NCBI RefSeq assembly: GCF_964340395.1 | Contig: NC_135554.1 | Span: 20,046,592-20,110,591 of the forward strand | Reading direction: 5' to 3' | Origin: Glandiceps talaboti | Taxonomy: Eukaryota > Hemichordata > Enteropneusta > Spengelidae | DNA: 64,000 nucleotides | Shown: one piece after another, positions 35,019 to 48,180 of the stretch | How the letters are laid out: each line of letters begins with the position of its first letter | How positions within the stretch are numbered: position 1 is the first letter of the stretch | The notes under the pieces: generated by a model | Told to the model about the DNA's origin: nothing | The model's database searches: none | What the model saw: only the letters and a program-made list of their open reading frames with translations | Made by a program: the position numbers and the translations under genes

Positions 35019-36575
35019 TTCAACCATTCAATATTTAAGAGGCTAGCCCCATGAGACAATGCGCAACTGCTAATAAGGATTGTCACTATACAGTAGACAG
35101 CCAATAATTTTCACTTCCTATTTCTCGGCAATCACGCATAATGTAAGTGATATAAAATCATAAAATGTCACTCTCAGCAACCCAAAGAGTACAAAAATGC
35201 CTGTATTTCGTGGAGTGGTGTTTCCCTTCAAAGTAGATACATATCTTAGTACTATGTGTTATCATGTACTGTATTGCAAAGTGTAAATGAAGATTGACTC
35301 AATAACAAAGACATGTGTAAATTACAGTACTTCTAAGACAAAAAATTATAAAATGTACCATGTACATATATATAAAAAAACACCACAGATGGAGACTTTG
35401 GATGAGACCATTCCACCAACGATACACTAGAAAAAGGAATATGTATTTCTATTTACTGTGGACTTGTATTTTCTCTACAAATATATATTCATTTATTGCT
35501 TTCTTCAGCTTTATCACCTCAAAATTGCTCAAATACTCATAATACTAGGAGTAGAAATGATAATGATGCCTCCAGGACCTCAGTCTACATCATGTGTTAT
35601 TCGTGACAAAATCAAATTAAGGTAACTTTGCATGTCTATCATGTTCTATACACGTTCACATAATAAAGCCCATCAATTCATTAGGACGATTGATTGCTTG
35701 CTATTACTTCACTTCTTTTCTAATATCACATAATCAAACAAAATCACTATGGATACGATTCACACAAAGAAATCTGGAACAGCATTACCCACGCTGAGAT
35801 CGAAATGGCATATGCTACATACTTGTTTATTATAACTGCTCATAGTACCTTTTGTCAGCAACAATAAGTCCCACCCTTGACATCTTAATTTAACTGCTAT
35901 TTGTAATTACTCTTCGAGCCTTTCTCTTTTTTTTGACAATCTTCTCTTAATTTAATAGCAAGAATTATGATGTAACCATAACATTTTTTAACTGAACTGA
36001 TCATGTATGTGATTATCTGCTTTGTTTGTGAATCAAATTACTGATTGTTCCTGACATTTTAACGCACTACCATAACTCCAAAACCTTAGCTTTTTCATTA
36101 TCTGTAATAATATTTAAAAACTATAAATACACAGAAACTATAAATACTGTTATACATGTAATCCAATGTTGACAGCAAGATACGAGATTATATTACTTAT
36201 GATATGTATTGGTAATTACTGACATTGTAAAACATGCATACTGGTAGTTGCGCTGTATATTTTGTTAATCTATATGAAAATTAGATTCAGTTATAACCCA
36301 AAATCATGTGAATCATGCATGATTATACTTTTTGTGAAAATTGCTGTTCTAGATAAAGACACAATGTTAATAAATGTAGAAATAACAGAACGCCATGAAG
36401 CATGAATCATGCTTGTGGTATTTACTGCTGCACTGTCAGTCACTTCACTCATGACAGTACAACCATAGAGAACACTGCAATTGCAGCACGTGTGCACATA
36501 CTCAGAGTATGCCACATTGTCACTGACATGTCAATCAAGGGGTTCCAATAGATTACCTGCAAGAAACATTTCTCC
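35019..36575. other. No gene seen
   Basis: AT-rich, CpG-poor sequence. Short frames at 35360 and 36291 are of chance length. Confidence 0.4.
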
Positions 36576-37425
36576 AGTAATGATATATCGGCGATGTGTG
36601 GACTTAAGCATTCCTGATGTAAAATACAGTGAAGTATATTATATCCGCGATGTATTGACTTTAATAAGCGATCCTGATGTCAAATAGAATAAAATATATC
36701 TGCGGTGTGAGGACTTAAGCGATCCTTATGTAACATACAATAAAATACATTATAGCCAAGGTGTGTGGACTAACATAATCCTGATGTAAAATACAGTTAA
36801 ATACATTATATCATGGTGTGTGGACTAACATAATCCTGATGTAAAATACAGTAAAATACATTGTATCATGGTGTGTGGACTTACACGATCCTTGTGTAAT
36901 ATACAGTAAAATACATTGTATCTACAGTGTGTGGACTTACGCAATCCTGATGTAAAATGCAGTAAAATACATTATATCACTGTGTGTGGACTAACATAAT
37001 CCTGATGTAAAATACAGTAAAATACATTGTATCATGGTGTGTGGACTAACATAATCCTGATGTAAAATACAATAAAATACATTATATCACTGTGTGATGT
37101 GGACTAACGAGATCCTGATGTAAAATACAGTAAAATACATAATATCACTATGTGTGGACTAACACAATCCTGATGTAAAATACAGTAAAATACATTATAT
37201 CACCATGTGTGGACTAACACAATCCTTATGTAAAATACAATAAAATACATTATATCACTGTGTGATGTGGACTAAAGAAATCCTGATGTAAAATACAATA
37301 AAATACATTACATCGCTGTGTGACGTGAACTAACAAAATCCTGCTGTAAAATACAGTGAAATACATTATATCGCTTTGTGATATGGACTAACGAAATCCT
37401 GAGATGTAAAATACAGTAAAGTACT
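36576..37425. repeat. ~55-bp minisatellite, 15 units
   Basis: Fifteen units are marked by TCCTGATGT or variants at about 36612, 36670, 36724, 36779, 36834, 36889, 36946, 37001, 37056, 37112, 37168, 37224, 37281, 37340 and 37398. The unit continues AAAATACAGTAAAATACATT, then ATATCA and a GTGTGTGGACTAACA block. Units are more diverged at the ends than in the middle. The first two contain CpGs (TCGGCGATG, CCGCGATG) where later units have TCACTGTG or TCATGGTG, consistent with CpG decay. Confidence 0.95.
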
Positions 37426-38694
37426 ACATGTCTACATGTGTTACTTCTATGAATCATGCTACTGAAACCTTCAATTCTATAAACTGCTATATGGTTTTAA
37501 ATTATTGATTGTTATACCCTGGTTGCACATTAACATTTGTTCTGAGGCAGTGTTCGCAATTTGAATCAAAACATCAGAATCACCATTAATACTCTTATAG
37601 ACTAATATTCCCCTGGAAAATACTCACAACATGAAGCTTTTCTCATTACCATATATGTCACTTTACATGTACTTTCCTTGACTGAACCAAGAAAAAAAAT
37701 ATTGGACAATAATATCTAATTAGGCTGAACATTTACATCTAGACTATTAAAGAACTAACATATTTTTTATGTAACTATGCAGCCACAGTTTTATGTAAAT
37801 GTAATGTAATTATCAAAAATAATTCTAGCGAAGGCCAAATACAAATTATACCTAAGGATTCTGTGGACTTTCCCTCCTGTTCCTGAACATTTTGATATAA
37901 TTGTGAAAAAAACATGAGAAAATGGCCTAAAAATTGGGGAAGTTAAAAAATAACAAACGGTTATGACCCCTCACCTCCCCATCCACACAAAAAAAATACA
38001 TTAATAAATTTTTTTAAATAAAATAAAACCAGGCAATATGCATCTAATTATAAATTTATCAATACTGCTACTATTTTTGAAAGGTTTGATGTAACACAAC
38101 ACTTTTTTATTTGATGTAAAGGAAGTTGAAGTGAACTTATTTAAAAGAGTTTATGTATTTTTCTTACAAAATATTTTTAATAGTCACAAAATTATTTAAC
38201 ATTTTTGCCCACACAGAGCAAATTTTCCAAAAACATTCAAAGATGCTGCGTCCTTCTTCTGTGGGTCTACTTCTCACTGAATTGTCTTTGTTATCTTTTT
38301 GTTTCTTACAAAATAACGATAATAATGTAGAGAACACAGCACTGCTTCACATCCCTTCCCTGAATACTATATCCATCTCCATTTGTGAAAGTACACAATA
38401 ACAATACCAGCCTAGCTCATCAGGAGTAACAACTGAGGATCTATATTTGTTTACAGTTTGTGAGGGTACATACAAACTGTACATGTATGCAATTCTACAG
38501 AGAATAAACATAGGCTCAACCCTATATTTATAATAATACTATATATATGGATAGTAAACTATATTTATGTTGACGGATGAAATTTTAAAAAGTTGATGGT
38601 TCATGTAGGGTGATGGTCGACATTTTATATATTCTTTGATTGAACATTATACATGTATACATACCAGTGTGCCCTCTGAGCCAATTTGAGGCAC
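37426..38694. other. No gene seen
   Basis: AT-rich with A/T runs near 37980-38030. The 82-residue frame at 38153 (+) lacks recognisable features. Confidence 0.4.
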
Positions 38695-38835
38695 CACTGA
38701 CGCACACAATTTCTGGTAACGCACCAACATTTGATGTTCCTCTATTTCTTACTATGTGGTGACTCACAAGAAATGCAAGTTTTTATCATATTGACCCAGA
38801 ACAGCAAAATTTAGCTGTCATTATAGGGCACACTG
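38695..38835. repeat. Diverged dispersed repeat, copy 1
   Basis: Resembles 40205-40355: both have GTGGTGACTCAC, then (C)AGRAAWGC, a TTGACCCAGAACA or TTTAACCTAAAACA block, TGTCATTA or GTCATTAG, and a GCACACTG/GCGCAAGCTG end. The two copies are in the same orientation about 1.5 kb apart and strongly diverged. Confidence 0.5.
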
Positions 38836-38930
38836 ATACATACATACATGTATGTACGTAACGTACGTACGTATGTACATACATACATACATACATACAT
38901 ACATACATACACACACATATACACATAGCC
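38836..38930. repeat. (CATA)n microsatellite with TACGTACG palindromes
   Basis: TACATACATGTATGTACGTA, then further ACGTACGTACGT words lead into about nine CATA units and an ACACAC tail. The start is highly self-complementary. Confidence 0.95.
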
Positions 38931-41800
38931 ACATTATACACAGTCAACAAAACAGTTGATGGTACCAAAAATATACATCATAATATAGGTATACAGCTGG
39001 CAGGATGATTTATGTAATACATCTATAATGATACCAGCAGGTCTAATGGTGCTGGACATGATACATTGTATGTTGTTATCTGCATACATAAAGTTTGCTC
39101 CTTTCACTGCTTAAAGAGAAAGGGTCACCTGGAGCATGTCTTGACGTCTGAAAGTTACTAATTTATTGATGAAGATAAAATCATTCGGCAGAGGAGCAAT
39201 TGACATTGCAAGTAGAATATGATCTATTAAGTGGTACATGTATATGTTAAATATATAAGTACATGCAGCCATCCAGGTGGCACCTGCTCAGAGACCATAA
39301 CAAAGGTCTCTTGATAAATTTCAACAACACTATGGAATGTCAAGTTAAATGACAGGCTGTCTTTGTCAACTGTTCTTACATTAGTTTAAAGTCCATGGTG
39401 AATTACATGTAACTGCAAAACATGCTATCAACCTTTTCAACAAAGAGAAGTTTTCAACAAAGAGACAACAGTTTGTTATCTCCACCTTATATCACCTGGT
39501 TGTGTTGTAAACACATTAGTGCACGCAGTTCGTATGATAAGACCCATTTTGTTCTGTTCACTTTCTATTGTATGAAAAGATAAAGTTGTAACATATTGTG
39601 AAGGCTACTGATTGTATCGTTCTGTACCATAGATTCTAAAAATGTGACATTTCATAAATGTTCTTTTTGGGGGGTAATTTTTACTCTGTCAATAAATCGC
39701 AATGCATTACACATGAATAATCTGTTCAGAAAGTATTTCTTTCCCTGTGAAGCCACCACTGCATCCTAGGAGATACTGGGAATATTAAAAAAAATGAAGA
39801 TGGCTTGTTAGAATATAGGCACATTATACTATAGAGAAATCTTCCCTCTGTGGATGTACTGCCTGAGGTACTCCAGATTTCTGGGCAAAAAAGGACATGT
39901 TCATGATTACATCTGGGGCTCCTAAAGGTTGCAACATTATTACTATAGTGTTCAAATAGTATTTGACTGTTTCAGGAGACACATCCTTTAGATACTTGGG
40001 TCAAGTAAGTATAAGTTTAGGACCTAGTTTCATATCGGTGAGTCTTGATGGATGATTTTATCATCTAACCTAATGGCCCTTATGTCAAGAGTACCTATGC
40101 AGAAGTATGTAGTTGGAACTTTCTGTTTAATATAGTTAGACAAGTATTTTAAGCAGCCTGGGTAGAAAGGGCAAGCCATGCATTATTGTCAGCTGAAGAG
40201 TGTGATGTCTATACAGCAAATTTGACACAATGCACAATTCCTTGTGACATCTAAATTGGTGTCCCCTATCCAGTAGTGGTGACTCACCAGGAAAGCCTGT
40301 TTCATTCATTTTAACCTAAAACAAGAAATGTTGTCAGTCATTAGAGCGCAAGCTGAACTTGAATCATGTTTTGACCAACTAGACATTGTTCTACATTATG
40401 TACAAGGACTTATTTTAGTACCTACATGTAGTGTTGTCATACTAATCAAACCCTATCAGTTTAAACCCTATTTATACGAAGATTGATAGGGTGAGTCAAG
40501 TGATTGAATTGGAAGACCTTGAAAGACAACATGGTATAACATGATATGGTTTGACATAGGCCATTACAAACTGCAAACAGGAAATTGTGAATACAGCGCC
40601 CTCACTCAAATTGGGGGTATCATCATCTCAAAGTACTGTTTATGAAGAGCTTTGCCTCTGGGTATTCTGTCGAAATGTAAATCAGGGATGTTTTTTGTAG
40701 TGCTCAGAATCAAGGAAAGCAGCAGTGCTCTATGATTAACTGAGTAACCTATACCGTGTATACCCCCAAGGTACACACAGACAGGAAGTAGAGTGACACC
40801 ATGGCAAATTTTGGAAAGACCTATTGAATTAAGGTGGCGTTTTTTATTTCTATCTTTGTCATCTATTAAAGTTAGTGTATATTTGTGTCCATCCCTTGAT
40901 ACCATATGCATGAAGTAAAGATTTACTTCTCATTTCGTTTAAGATACATTCATTTCTAGAATGTGCCTAGGGGACAAATTCACTCAAAATAAAAATTGTT
41001 AAAATCTCTCCAAACATTGCAATATGAAAGTTTGTTCCTGGTCTTTTTAAAACGATAAAAGAAATATGGGGTTCACCATCTTATTTTCAAGGAAATTGCG
41101 TCATTCATTTTCCCACACAGATAAAACGGTATTCGGCGGCCATATTGGATTCTGAAAATGGCTTAATTGTGATATCATTTTGACTTCTACAAAATTTGTA
41201 AATCACCCCTCAACATATTCCTTGATTTGAGCTGAGAATTGGTTGGAGTTTTCTTGATTTTCAAAGGCATATTCTATATTATGTTGAAACAGAGAAATAA
41301 AAAACAAACAAGAGCAAAAATCACCTGTACAGATTTGACACCCTGCAGCAGATAAAAATGCAATGTACTAATTTTGCCTTTTTGATTTCAATCACTGTCT
41401 AGCCACCGAAAGTACTTTTCTTAGCTGTAAAATATTGCTTCCTGTCAGCTGTCGGCCTCAATTGAAATATACAGAGTCCACTAGTCCTCTAATCGGTTTC
41501 CTAGGTAACCATTGTATAAACAGAGCGTATAATAATTTTTAATGGGAGTCTCTGACATCTCCTTAAATCACCATAATAATGCAGAGAGATGCTCTCATAA
41601 AATAATTGGTAATTCTTATAAAATGAAGTTAAAATCCCAAGGTAGTTAACTCTGTTACATACATATGGATACTGTTTAGTTTGTCTACGGGGGAAATCTT
41701 ATGTGACAGTACAATCAAATTTATCGACTAACAGTGTTAAGTTTGACAATTTAAGTATCGCATGCAACATATATAACTAAGGCTTGTTTTCATTTTAGAT
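38931..41800. other. No gene; contains repeat copy 2 at 40205-40355
   Basis: Apart from the diverged repeat copy at about 40205-40355, only AT-rich sequence is seen. A 101-residue minus frame at 40606-40911 has no recognisable domain, no obvious splice context and an average composition. I do not support it as a gene. Confidence 0.4.
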
Positions 41801-42070
41801 CGATTTTGACCATAGTTTCTCAAATCTAGCTTGTTGCTATAGTAACCAGACGTGAGTATAATGCACATGTCAAAAATATGACAGGGACTGAACTGGTGAA
41901 ATTAAACTTTTTTACAGTCAAAATCTGTTTAAGCTGGATTTACCATGGTTTCCAAAATCTTGCTTGTTGCTATAGTAACCACATGTGAGTGTATTAACTA
42001 TTATACATATCCATGGATGTCAAGTGATGGACTGTGTTCAAAGTATACCTGCATGGTCAAAATCTGTTTT
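41801..42070. repeat. Two ~135-bp tandem units, each with an X-box-like site
   Basis: Units at about 41801-41937 and 41938-42070 share a GATTTTGACCATAGTTT or GATTTACCATGGTTT start, AAAATCTTGC or CAAATCTAGC, the exact TTGTTGCTATAGTAACCA, a CGTGAGT or TGTGAGT block, and a GTCAAAATCTGTTT end. GTTGCTATAGTAAC (41833-41846 and 41966-41979) resembles the RFX X-box, GTTRCCATGGNAAC. Confidence 0.75.
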
Positions 42071-43036
42071 TCTTTCTAATTACATCGTTTTGTTGTTTGT
42101 AAGTTGTTTGTACACATCACTGCATATGACTCATTAGGTGAATTCAAAAGCTATTCAAATTGTATCCTTCATCACAATAGCTGTAATACATTCACATTGT
42201 ATATTCCCAAGTATCATGTTTGCATTATGATTAGTGGTATACCTCAAGGTGAAAACAACAATCGTTTTGCTGTATTAATAGCACTGACTTTTCACCATTT
42301 TTTTCTATCCGGGATACATACCCAACTTAATTCTCACAGTTTGGGTTAAAATTGAGAGTTGAGTTATCATGCTGCTCATTTTATTCAAATTTATTTATTT
42401 AGTTACTTGTCATAAATACAATTACATGTAAGAATGGGAACAGGGCAATGTTTATATTGAGTGGGAGTGAATAAATGAATGTGGATGACTTTTTCAACCC
42501 CCCCCCCCCCCACCACACACACACACACACACACACACCATTAGTGGCCACTCAACTTTAATTTTAAAAGCATTCAAAATGTTATTATATTAAATCCGAA
42601 TTTTTTTTTAACACCACTATTAAATTTTACAATTTCAAAAATAAAACATACAACTATTTCTTCTACAAATTTTGCATGTGATTTGAGCCGCTGAATCTTG
42701 AAAAAAGCACTGCTGCCAAGATTTCCTGGGCTACGACGCGATACTGACAGTACATGTGTCACTTTTGGGTCCATCAATCTCGAGATAGTCAAGGAGAATT
42801 CTCCATTTCAGGTGTCTGCCCGGGGTGTCTGAGGTGGGAAAACGATGCCGTATGAAACAGCTGTTTTCTATAAACGTCATGACAATACATCATCTATGTA
42901 ACATATCTTTTTTTAACATCAATTTTGAATTTGCGAATAAAGTACACAGTCAAGCCAGCAACAATATTAATGATTACAAGCAGTCCTGCAAATATTCGAA
43001 CTGCCAGTGGGCAGAACTGATTGGTACATCACTTAC
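42071..43036. other. No exon recognised; poly-C/(CA)n at 42498-42540
   Basis: This would be the 5' end of the first intron of the minus-strand gene. It holds a C-run followed by (CA)n at 42498-42540. CpG density starts to rise at about 42,700. No second exon was found. Confidence 0.5.
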
Positions 43037-43230
43037 CTGGAGACTTCGGCGTCGAGATCTTGATCGGTGACTTCTATTTTGGGGCCAATTTTCAACGTGG
43101 TGGGTTTGGTTAATCCATGGTGATTTAGCGATGACTCCGGTGATAACCTAGACGACGAACTTGACGATCGGTTGTTGTTGTAATTGCTGTCTGTACTGTA
43201 GCCGCTGTTTGAATCCTTATGTTGCAACAT
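43037..43230 (-). CDS. First coding exon of an unidentified minus-strand gene
   Basis: From the Met codon at 43230 the exon encodes about 64 residues and ends with codon phase 2 at 43037. It is followed at once by a strong donor (CAG then GTAAGT on the minus strand, intron from 43036). The frame is open a little further upstream, so Met is chosen as the first ATG of the frame. The peptide is rich in Ser and Asn (RSSSSSSRLSPESS, residues about 21-34) and then has a more ordered acidic segment (IGPKIEVTDQDLDAEVS). It looks like a disordered, phosphorylatable N-terminus of a cytosolic or nuclear protein. No known family is recognised. It lies exactly where CpG density switches from high (right) to low (left). 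I infer that the gene runs leftwards through a very long intron, and no further exon was identified in the window. Confidence 0.6.
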
Positions 43231-43460
43231 TCCCGACAAATTGAAGAAGTATCCCACCAGTCGGGGAGAAAAATAAAAGAGAAAATAAAATCAGAGAACG
43301 CCAGCCTAGTAGTATCAACTAGCTAACAATTATCTCAGTGTGGTGACCTCACTGGTGTTAATATAATGTAAAGACAATTTAAAGTCGTCAAAAGCAAATT
43401 TGGCGGCAATTTTCTACTGGCAGACGCCATCGATAGTGAACATTGAGTAAGAATATAAAA
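43231..43460 (-). promoter_or_regulatory. Putative 5' leader with upstream ORF
   Basis: On the minus strand, the stretch before the exon contains an upstream ATG at 43430 with a Kozak-like context (ATGG). It opens a 31-residue frame beginning MASASRKLPP and ending at 43335. A pyrimidine-rich tract at about 43260-43290 lacks a following AG, so a splice acceptor is unlikely and the region is probably continuous leader. A GTGAGG within the upstream frame could be an alternative donor. The transcription start itself is not visible. Confidence 0.35.
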
Positions 43461-43960
43461 CCGGAAGTGAGAGTTGAACAGTGATCATCACGAAACCAAA
43501 GAACGCGCTCAATCGAGTGGGCCTTACTTTAGTTCCCTCAGCAAAGTTGACAGTACGAACTGGTACAGTAATGCGTCGATCAGCCATCGTTTTCGATCGT
43601 TAAAACACAAGACACGACAACCTGAAGCACAATGCAACACAACCACGATTTCGTAAAAGTAGTTACGACTGTACACTGTAGCCCATTCGGAGTGTGTTCC
43701 CCAACGGCCACACGATTAGTGATGAACAGAGCACATACGCTACGTAGGGGCACAGAATATCGCTAACAAATTCAGAGAAAGAAGTCACCCGCTTTCAACT
43801 TGAAGCCCCGATATAACTTCTGCAAACTGAGAAATAATATAATATGCATTATCTTTCCACAACAATCCTGGGTGCATGTGTCTCAACTAATTTGCATACA
43901 TAATAAGTCGTTGTTTATATAGCCAATATAATTTGCATATCACGCTCGCGCGTCGATATA
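43461..43960 (-). promoter_or_regulatory. Candidate promoter region with octamer-like sites
   Basis: CpG-rich sequence upstream of the first exon, including ATTTGCAT at 43890-43897 and 43931-43938 and an AATATGCATTAT word at 43842. A GCTCGCGCGTCGA stretch lies at about 43944-43956. No TATA box is placed with confidence. A 60-residue frame on the plus strand (43474-43656) is treated as chance. Confidence 0.35.
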
Positions 43961-46900
43961 TGGTTTAATCGGGGAAAGGTAAACTAAACTCCAGAAAAGA
44001 AACTTCCAATTTAAACATATATAAGCGTGTAAAATACACATACGCACGGTAATCATAATCGCTGAAGTTTACTAGTATTGTTCAATAAACCGAATGAACA
44101 GCATAAACTAAAAACGTGCTCATTTCATAAGCTTACATATTACATGAACGTGCTTTCATACTTACAAACGTGTTCGTTTCTTATTTGAGTACATTTTACT
44201 TCATCAGCGACCAGAATCACTATACATTTTATCATAATAGTACGCGTACGTATATGAAGCCATACCCGAAACCACCATCGTTTATCGGTTTATCAAGTTA
44301 CATATACACCATCCATTATAAAACGATAAAAATCGATACGTACTTTCTCCAAAAGTTAAAAAACACAGTGAACTCAAATGACTAGCTGGGCCCGACTGTC
44401 TTTTTTCATATAATAGTCACTAGTAAGCGTATAGCGTCAATCATATCAATGGATGATTTATTTAAGCAATAATAGTGCGATGAGCTATATATTTTAAAAC
44501 GTTCCTTCAAAAATCCTCCCCTGGGTAATAGCTTCTTAGTTTGCAAGTGACCGCTCTTTATCAGTTTTTAGACCACTATATCTACGCACAGCTGATTTAA
44601 AAGACAATAGTATATAGAAAAGGCAACAATGTTCAGAATAGTCAAACGTAAGGTAAAATTTCCTCCACGAGAGAGGGCGCTACATATGTTTCTGTACATG
44701 TACATGATCATACTATGACTAACTGGCGACGAAAGAAATCAACGCCTGTCAAGCCCCGGTTAAAAACCGATTGTCAAGAATAACTTATAAGTATACAAGC
44801 AAATCGATGCTGTTTACCATAACAACGTGCACCACAAGCATAGGACCAATGTTTTATCGGTGTTTTTTTTACCATTAAACATCAAACATCAAATAGAAGA
44901 AATATATACATCAACACTATAAACATACGAAGCTTATACACACGATGAACTCCACATCCTGTCATAGAAATATCAAAATCACCGTGTCTATAAAACGACT
45001 ACTACTAGTGTCTGCATCGTAAACTTCGTAATGTGCGTTACCTAGCCTCTGATCTGATTCAAGCTTTTTCATTATCACAAATTGTGTATATTACAATCAC
45101 CGCACAACAGGCAATGTAACGGCAATGAGTGCCTATTTTGTTTTGTTCATTTCAGAGATGATATATTATTTTGTTCTTGACTTCTTCCTCTTTTTTTGAC
45201 AACAAAACTTTAGCCGGGATAAATATAGAGGTGAGAGTAATCTCCGGTGTGCGGCCCATGTAAACACCTGCCTCTGTATTATATAAAAACAGACCTATTG
45301 TTAGAGAAATTCATCAGGTCAACTACTTATGGAGACATTTGCCATTTCATCAATCCCTTATTTAGGGAATTCTCAGATGAAAAGTCGAAAGTCGACTCAT
45401 GCCATGAGATTGTCTTCGTGAAAAAAATGGCTCATTTGCCAGGGGTACATAACCGCAGTAACACCTCCCCCCCCCCCCCCACACACACACCCCTCCGTTG
45501 TTAATGTTTTCATCATAAACCCCTCGATTGAACTATTCTAGTACAAGTGTTAATGTCGATGCCTTCATTCGATGGTATTATTAATCCTATTGTGGAAGTT
45601 GTGAGCAAAGGCCGTGATGTTATATTAGGGTTTCTTTCACATCCTAGGATATGTATACGAGATTACGTCGACGTCATTGATGGCTTAACTTAAATATCAT
45701 GCCTGGGTACCAGGTCTGAGTTCTACTAATACAAAAACGTAACAAGTTATGGTCAAATGTCTTTCAATTGGTCGCGATCGAATACAACATAAGTCATTTA
45801 AAATGCGGTAAAACCGTGTGTGCAGACACTATACAACGGAAATCTCCTAAGTAGAATACAAATCAAACGCAAGCGATAACTAGAAAAAAAATAGAATACA
45901 TTTATAGACATGTGTGGTTATATGCAACATAAGGAATGTTATCAACAGTATAATCTTAGTGAATAAAATGACCATATATATCAAATATCATACATCACAG
46001 CCTTCTAATCTACTATCAGACGAAAAATAAGGACTGCGCCCTCACACGGTCAACTATACAATTATCTCTTTTGTCTGCGACTACAGCGGAGTATTGTTCC
46101 AACACACCACACGTGACAGAATGTAGTACATTTGTACATTTCGAGTAAAATTAGGAGTTACTATTTTTGAAATATTATCATAAGTATTGAACACTCACTT
46201 TTTACGGAACGTGTATTTTTATTTTTATTTTTATCTTTATTTCTATAATGCTCAGACCACTTATAATGATAGTGTATATGGGTTGTCAGTTCTAGATCTC
46301 AAATAATCTCTGCTCGGTTCAGAAATACCGCAACTTATTGGAATAGGTTTCGTATTAGCTGCAATGATTGCAGATTGGATTTTTCTAGCAATTTTTGTGA
46401 TCTTTTTTCTCTTTTTTTCTTAAAAGTATGTTTGTGTTTTTGTCACTCTTTCTTCATTGTTATCTGTAAAGATTAACGAAAAAAATCATGAACCCGGAAG
46501 TCAATGTAGTATAAAACGTATAGCAAAAAACGCTGCAGTTACTGCATCTAGTCTTGTGTATCTGTCGGGTAAAGTTGTCAGCCCGCTTACAAGTAACTTC
46601 AAACCAAGCATTTAACCAAATTTCTAAGTATGACTTCGATTTAAGATGAAAATAAGCCATGTGTAATCACTGATCAGATTCAAGTTGATGTCAAATTGTC
46701 GTCGTGCACAAGACCACCTACATTTTCTCAAAACTCAGCAACGCGAAAGTGTCAGTGGGACTTTTATATGACTTCGGATGCTATAACTTTTTCTTTGCTG
46801 TGCACATAATTTTGAAAGTACCTTCGCCGAACTAATGCGCATCATACGCGTGGTTTCTATGAGTATAAATTACCATCCAGAGACGTAAAAACACGTTCCC

Positions 46901-48131
46901 TTATTAGTTACGAGCCTATGGTAAGCTATGCGCTATCTTCCTGTTGAAGTTGATGTAAACTTGGCTCGAATAACGTAATACTGCCATGCTCATTATCAAT
47001 ACAAGCTCGTACCACTGACAAAGGCTCGAACGTGTTGATGATCTCATTATCTGTTCGCCCAGCCACCACGCACAGAGATCAAACGTATAGATTTTAGTTC
47101 GCTCAGGGTAGTTCGATATATGAGTGACTTCTCCAAGACATTTCATAGATAACAAAACGAGCCTAGATGTTTTTGCTGAGTACTTAATGGACACAGCTAC
47201 CTGGAAACGTTAATGTGTTTCTGCATAAACCCTCCAGATAGAACTGGAAAGCCTTGAGCAACAAGATTACATTAGGCCTATACCGCTGTGTTGTTAAAAC
47301 ATCATCGTCCACAGTGTATAAGTGCACTTCAGCTATCAGAATCTGGTCGATATCTTCCAGGGGACATTTCTCTCAAAACACCTGTCTTCCCATAAATGTA
47401 TCTTGTTCGTGTCACATACCAACCGTCATCTATCGTGTTATACCGGATGTCGCAATCGGCAATCAAGATAAACCTGAAGTGGCGCTATCACTTTGTTATC
47501 GAGTTATCCGGGCGTCTAGCACTTCATCAGCAGTTTTCATCTCGCCTACTTGAGAAATGTTCCTGACCTCGTTAAAGACAAGTGACATTCTGAGATTTTC
47601 TCATTGCAAGGTCAAGTGTTCCCTACGCTGATTGCTAATAACATTTCAACAGTTCTCGTTGACGGGTTTTCCATTAACGCTCAATTTACTCTTTTCAGTC
47701 AGTACTGCCGATTTGTTATTCACAGAGATGGACACTTGGGAGTCGCTTGTGTTCACTCCTGTCACTCGCCTATACTAGCTGATGGTTAATGAAGCGCCAA
47801 CAACGATGAATCGCAAGATTTTTGTTGAACTAGAACCATACTCGTCATGCGTCAATTGCCCGTGTTTGTGGAAGACTGTAGCAGAAAAAAATATTGGTAT
47901 ATCCACTCCCACTCATGAACGATCTCCCATTATTACATGTTCTTCACGAAGTTTGTCGTGACTTTCATATGAAAAGCCTACAGCACAGCACAGCATCAAT
48001 CTGATTAAAATATGTTGTAGATGTCGGCTAATCGTTCATTGCTATGTTTACCTTCGTTAGTTTGCCTGAATTGACCTTCGTGATACATGTTTACGTTTTT
48101 ATCCTGATCGCCTCTTCTTCCAGTTCAGATG
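43961..48131. other. CpG-rich intergenic sequence, no gene supported
   Basis: CpG is frequent here (36 counted in 44101-45000). Overlapping frames of 92 and 99 residues at 46916-47194 (-) and 47254-47553 (+) have no recognisable domain. AGAGGGCGCT at 44673-44682 and TGCGCCCTCAC at 46036-46046 repeat a word seen elsewhere. A C-run plus CA tract is at 45463-45491. Confidence 0.45.
45463..45491. repeat. Poly-C/(CA)n tract
   Basis: About 14 consecutive C residues after CTCC followed by ACACACACAC. The same composition as at 42498-42540. Confidence 0.95.
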
Positions 48132-48169
<38 letters not shown>

Positions 48170-48180
48170 GGCAGGCAGAG
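48132..48180. repeat. (CAGA)n microsatellite
   Basis: About nine AGAC units followed by AGGC-type variants (GACAGGCAGGCAG). Confidence 0.97.

Noticed and set aside
40606-40911. A 101-residue minus-strand frame as a possible internal exon of the long gene
   Set aside because: No acceptor or donor pair could be fitted at its ends, and the composition is unremarkable.
43474-43656. A 60-residue plus-strand frame upstream of the first exon as a divergent gene
   Set aside because: No donor, no family and an ordinary composition; it more likely lies in the promoter by chance.
46916-47553. Adjacent 92- and 99-residue frames on opposite strands
   Set aside because: No recognisable domain, no splice context and a length within chance for CpG-containing DNA with 64 kb searched in six frames.
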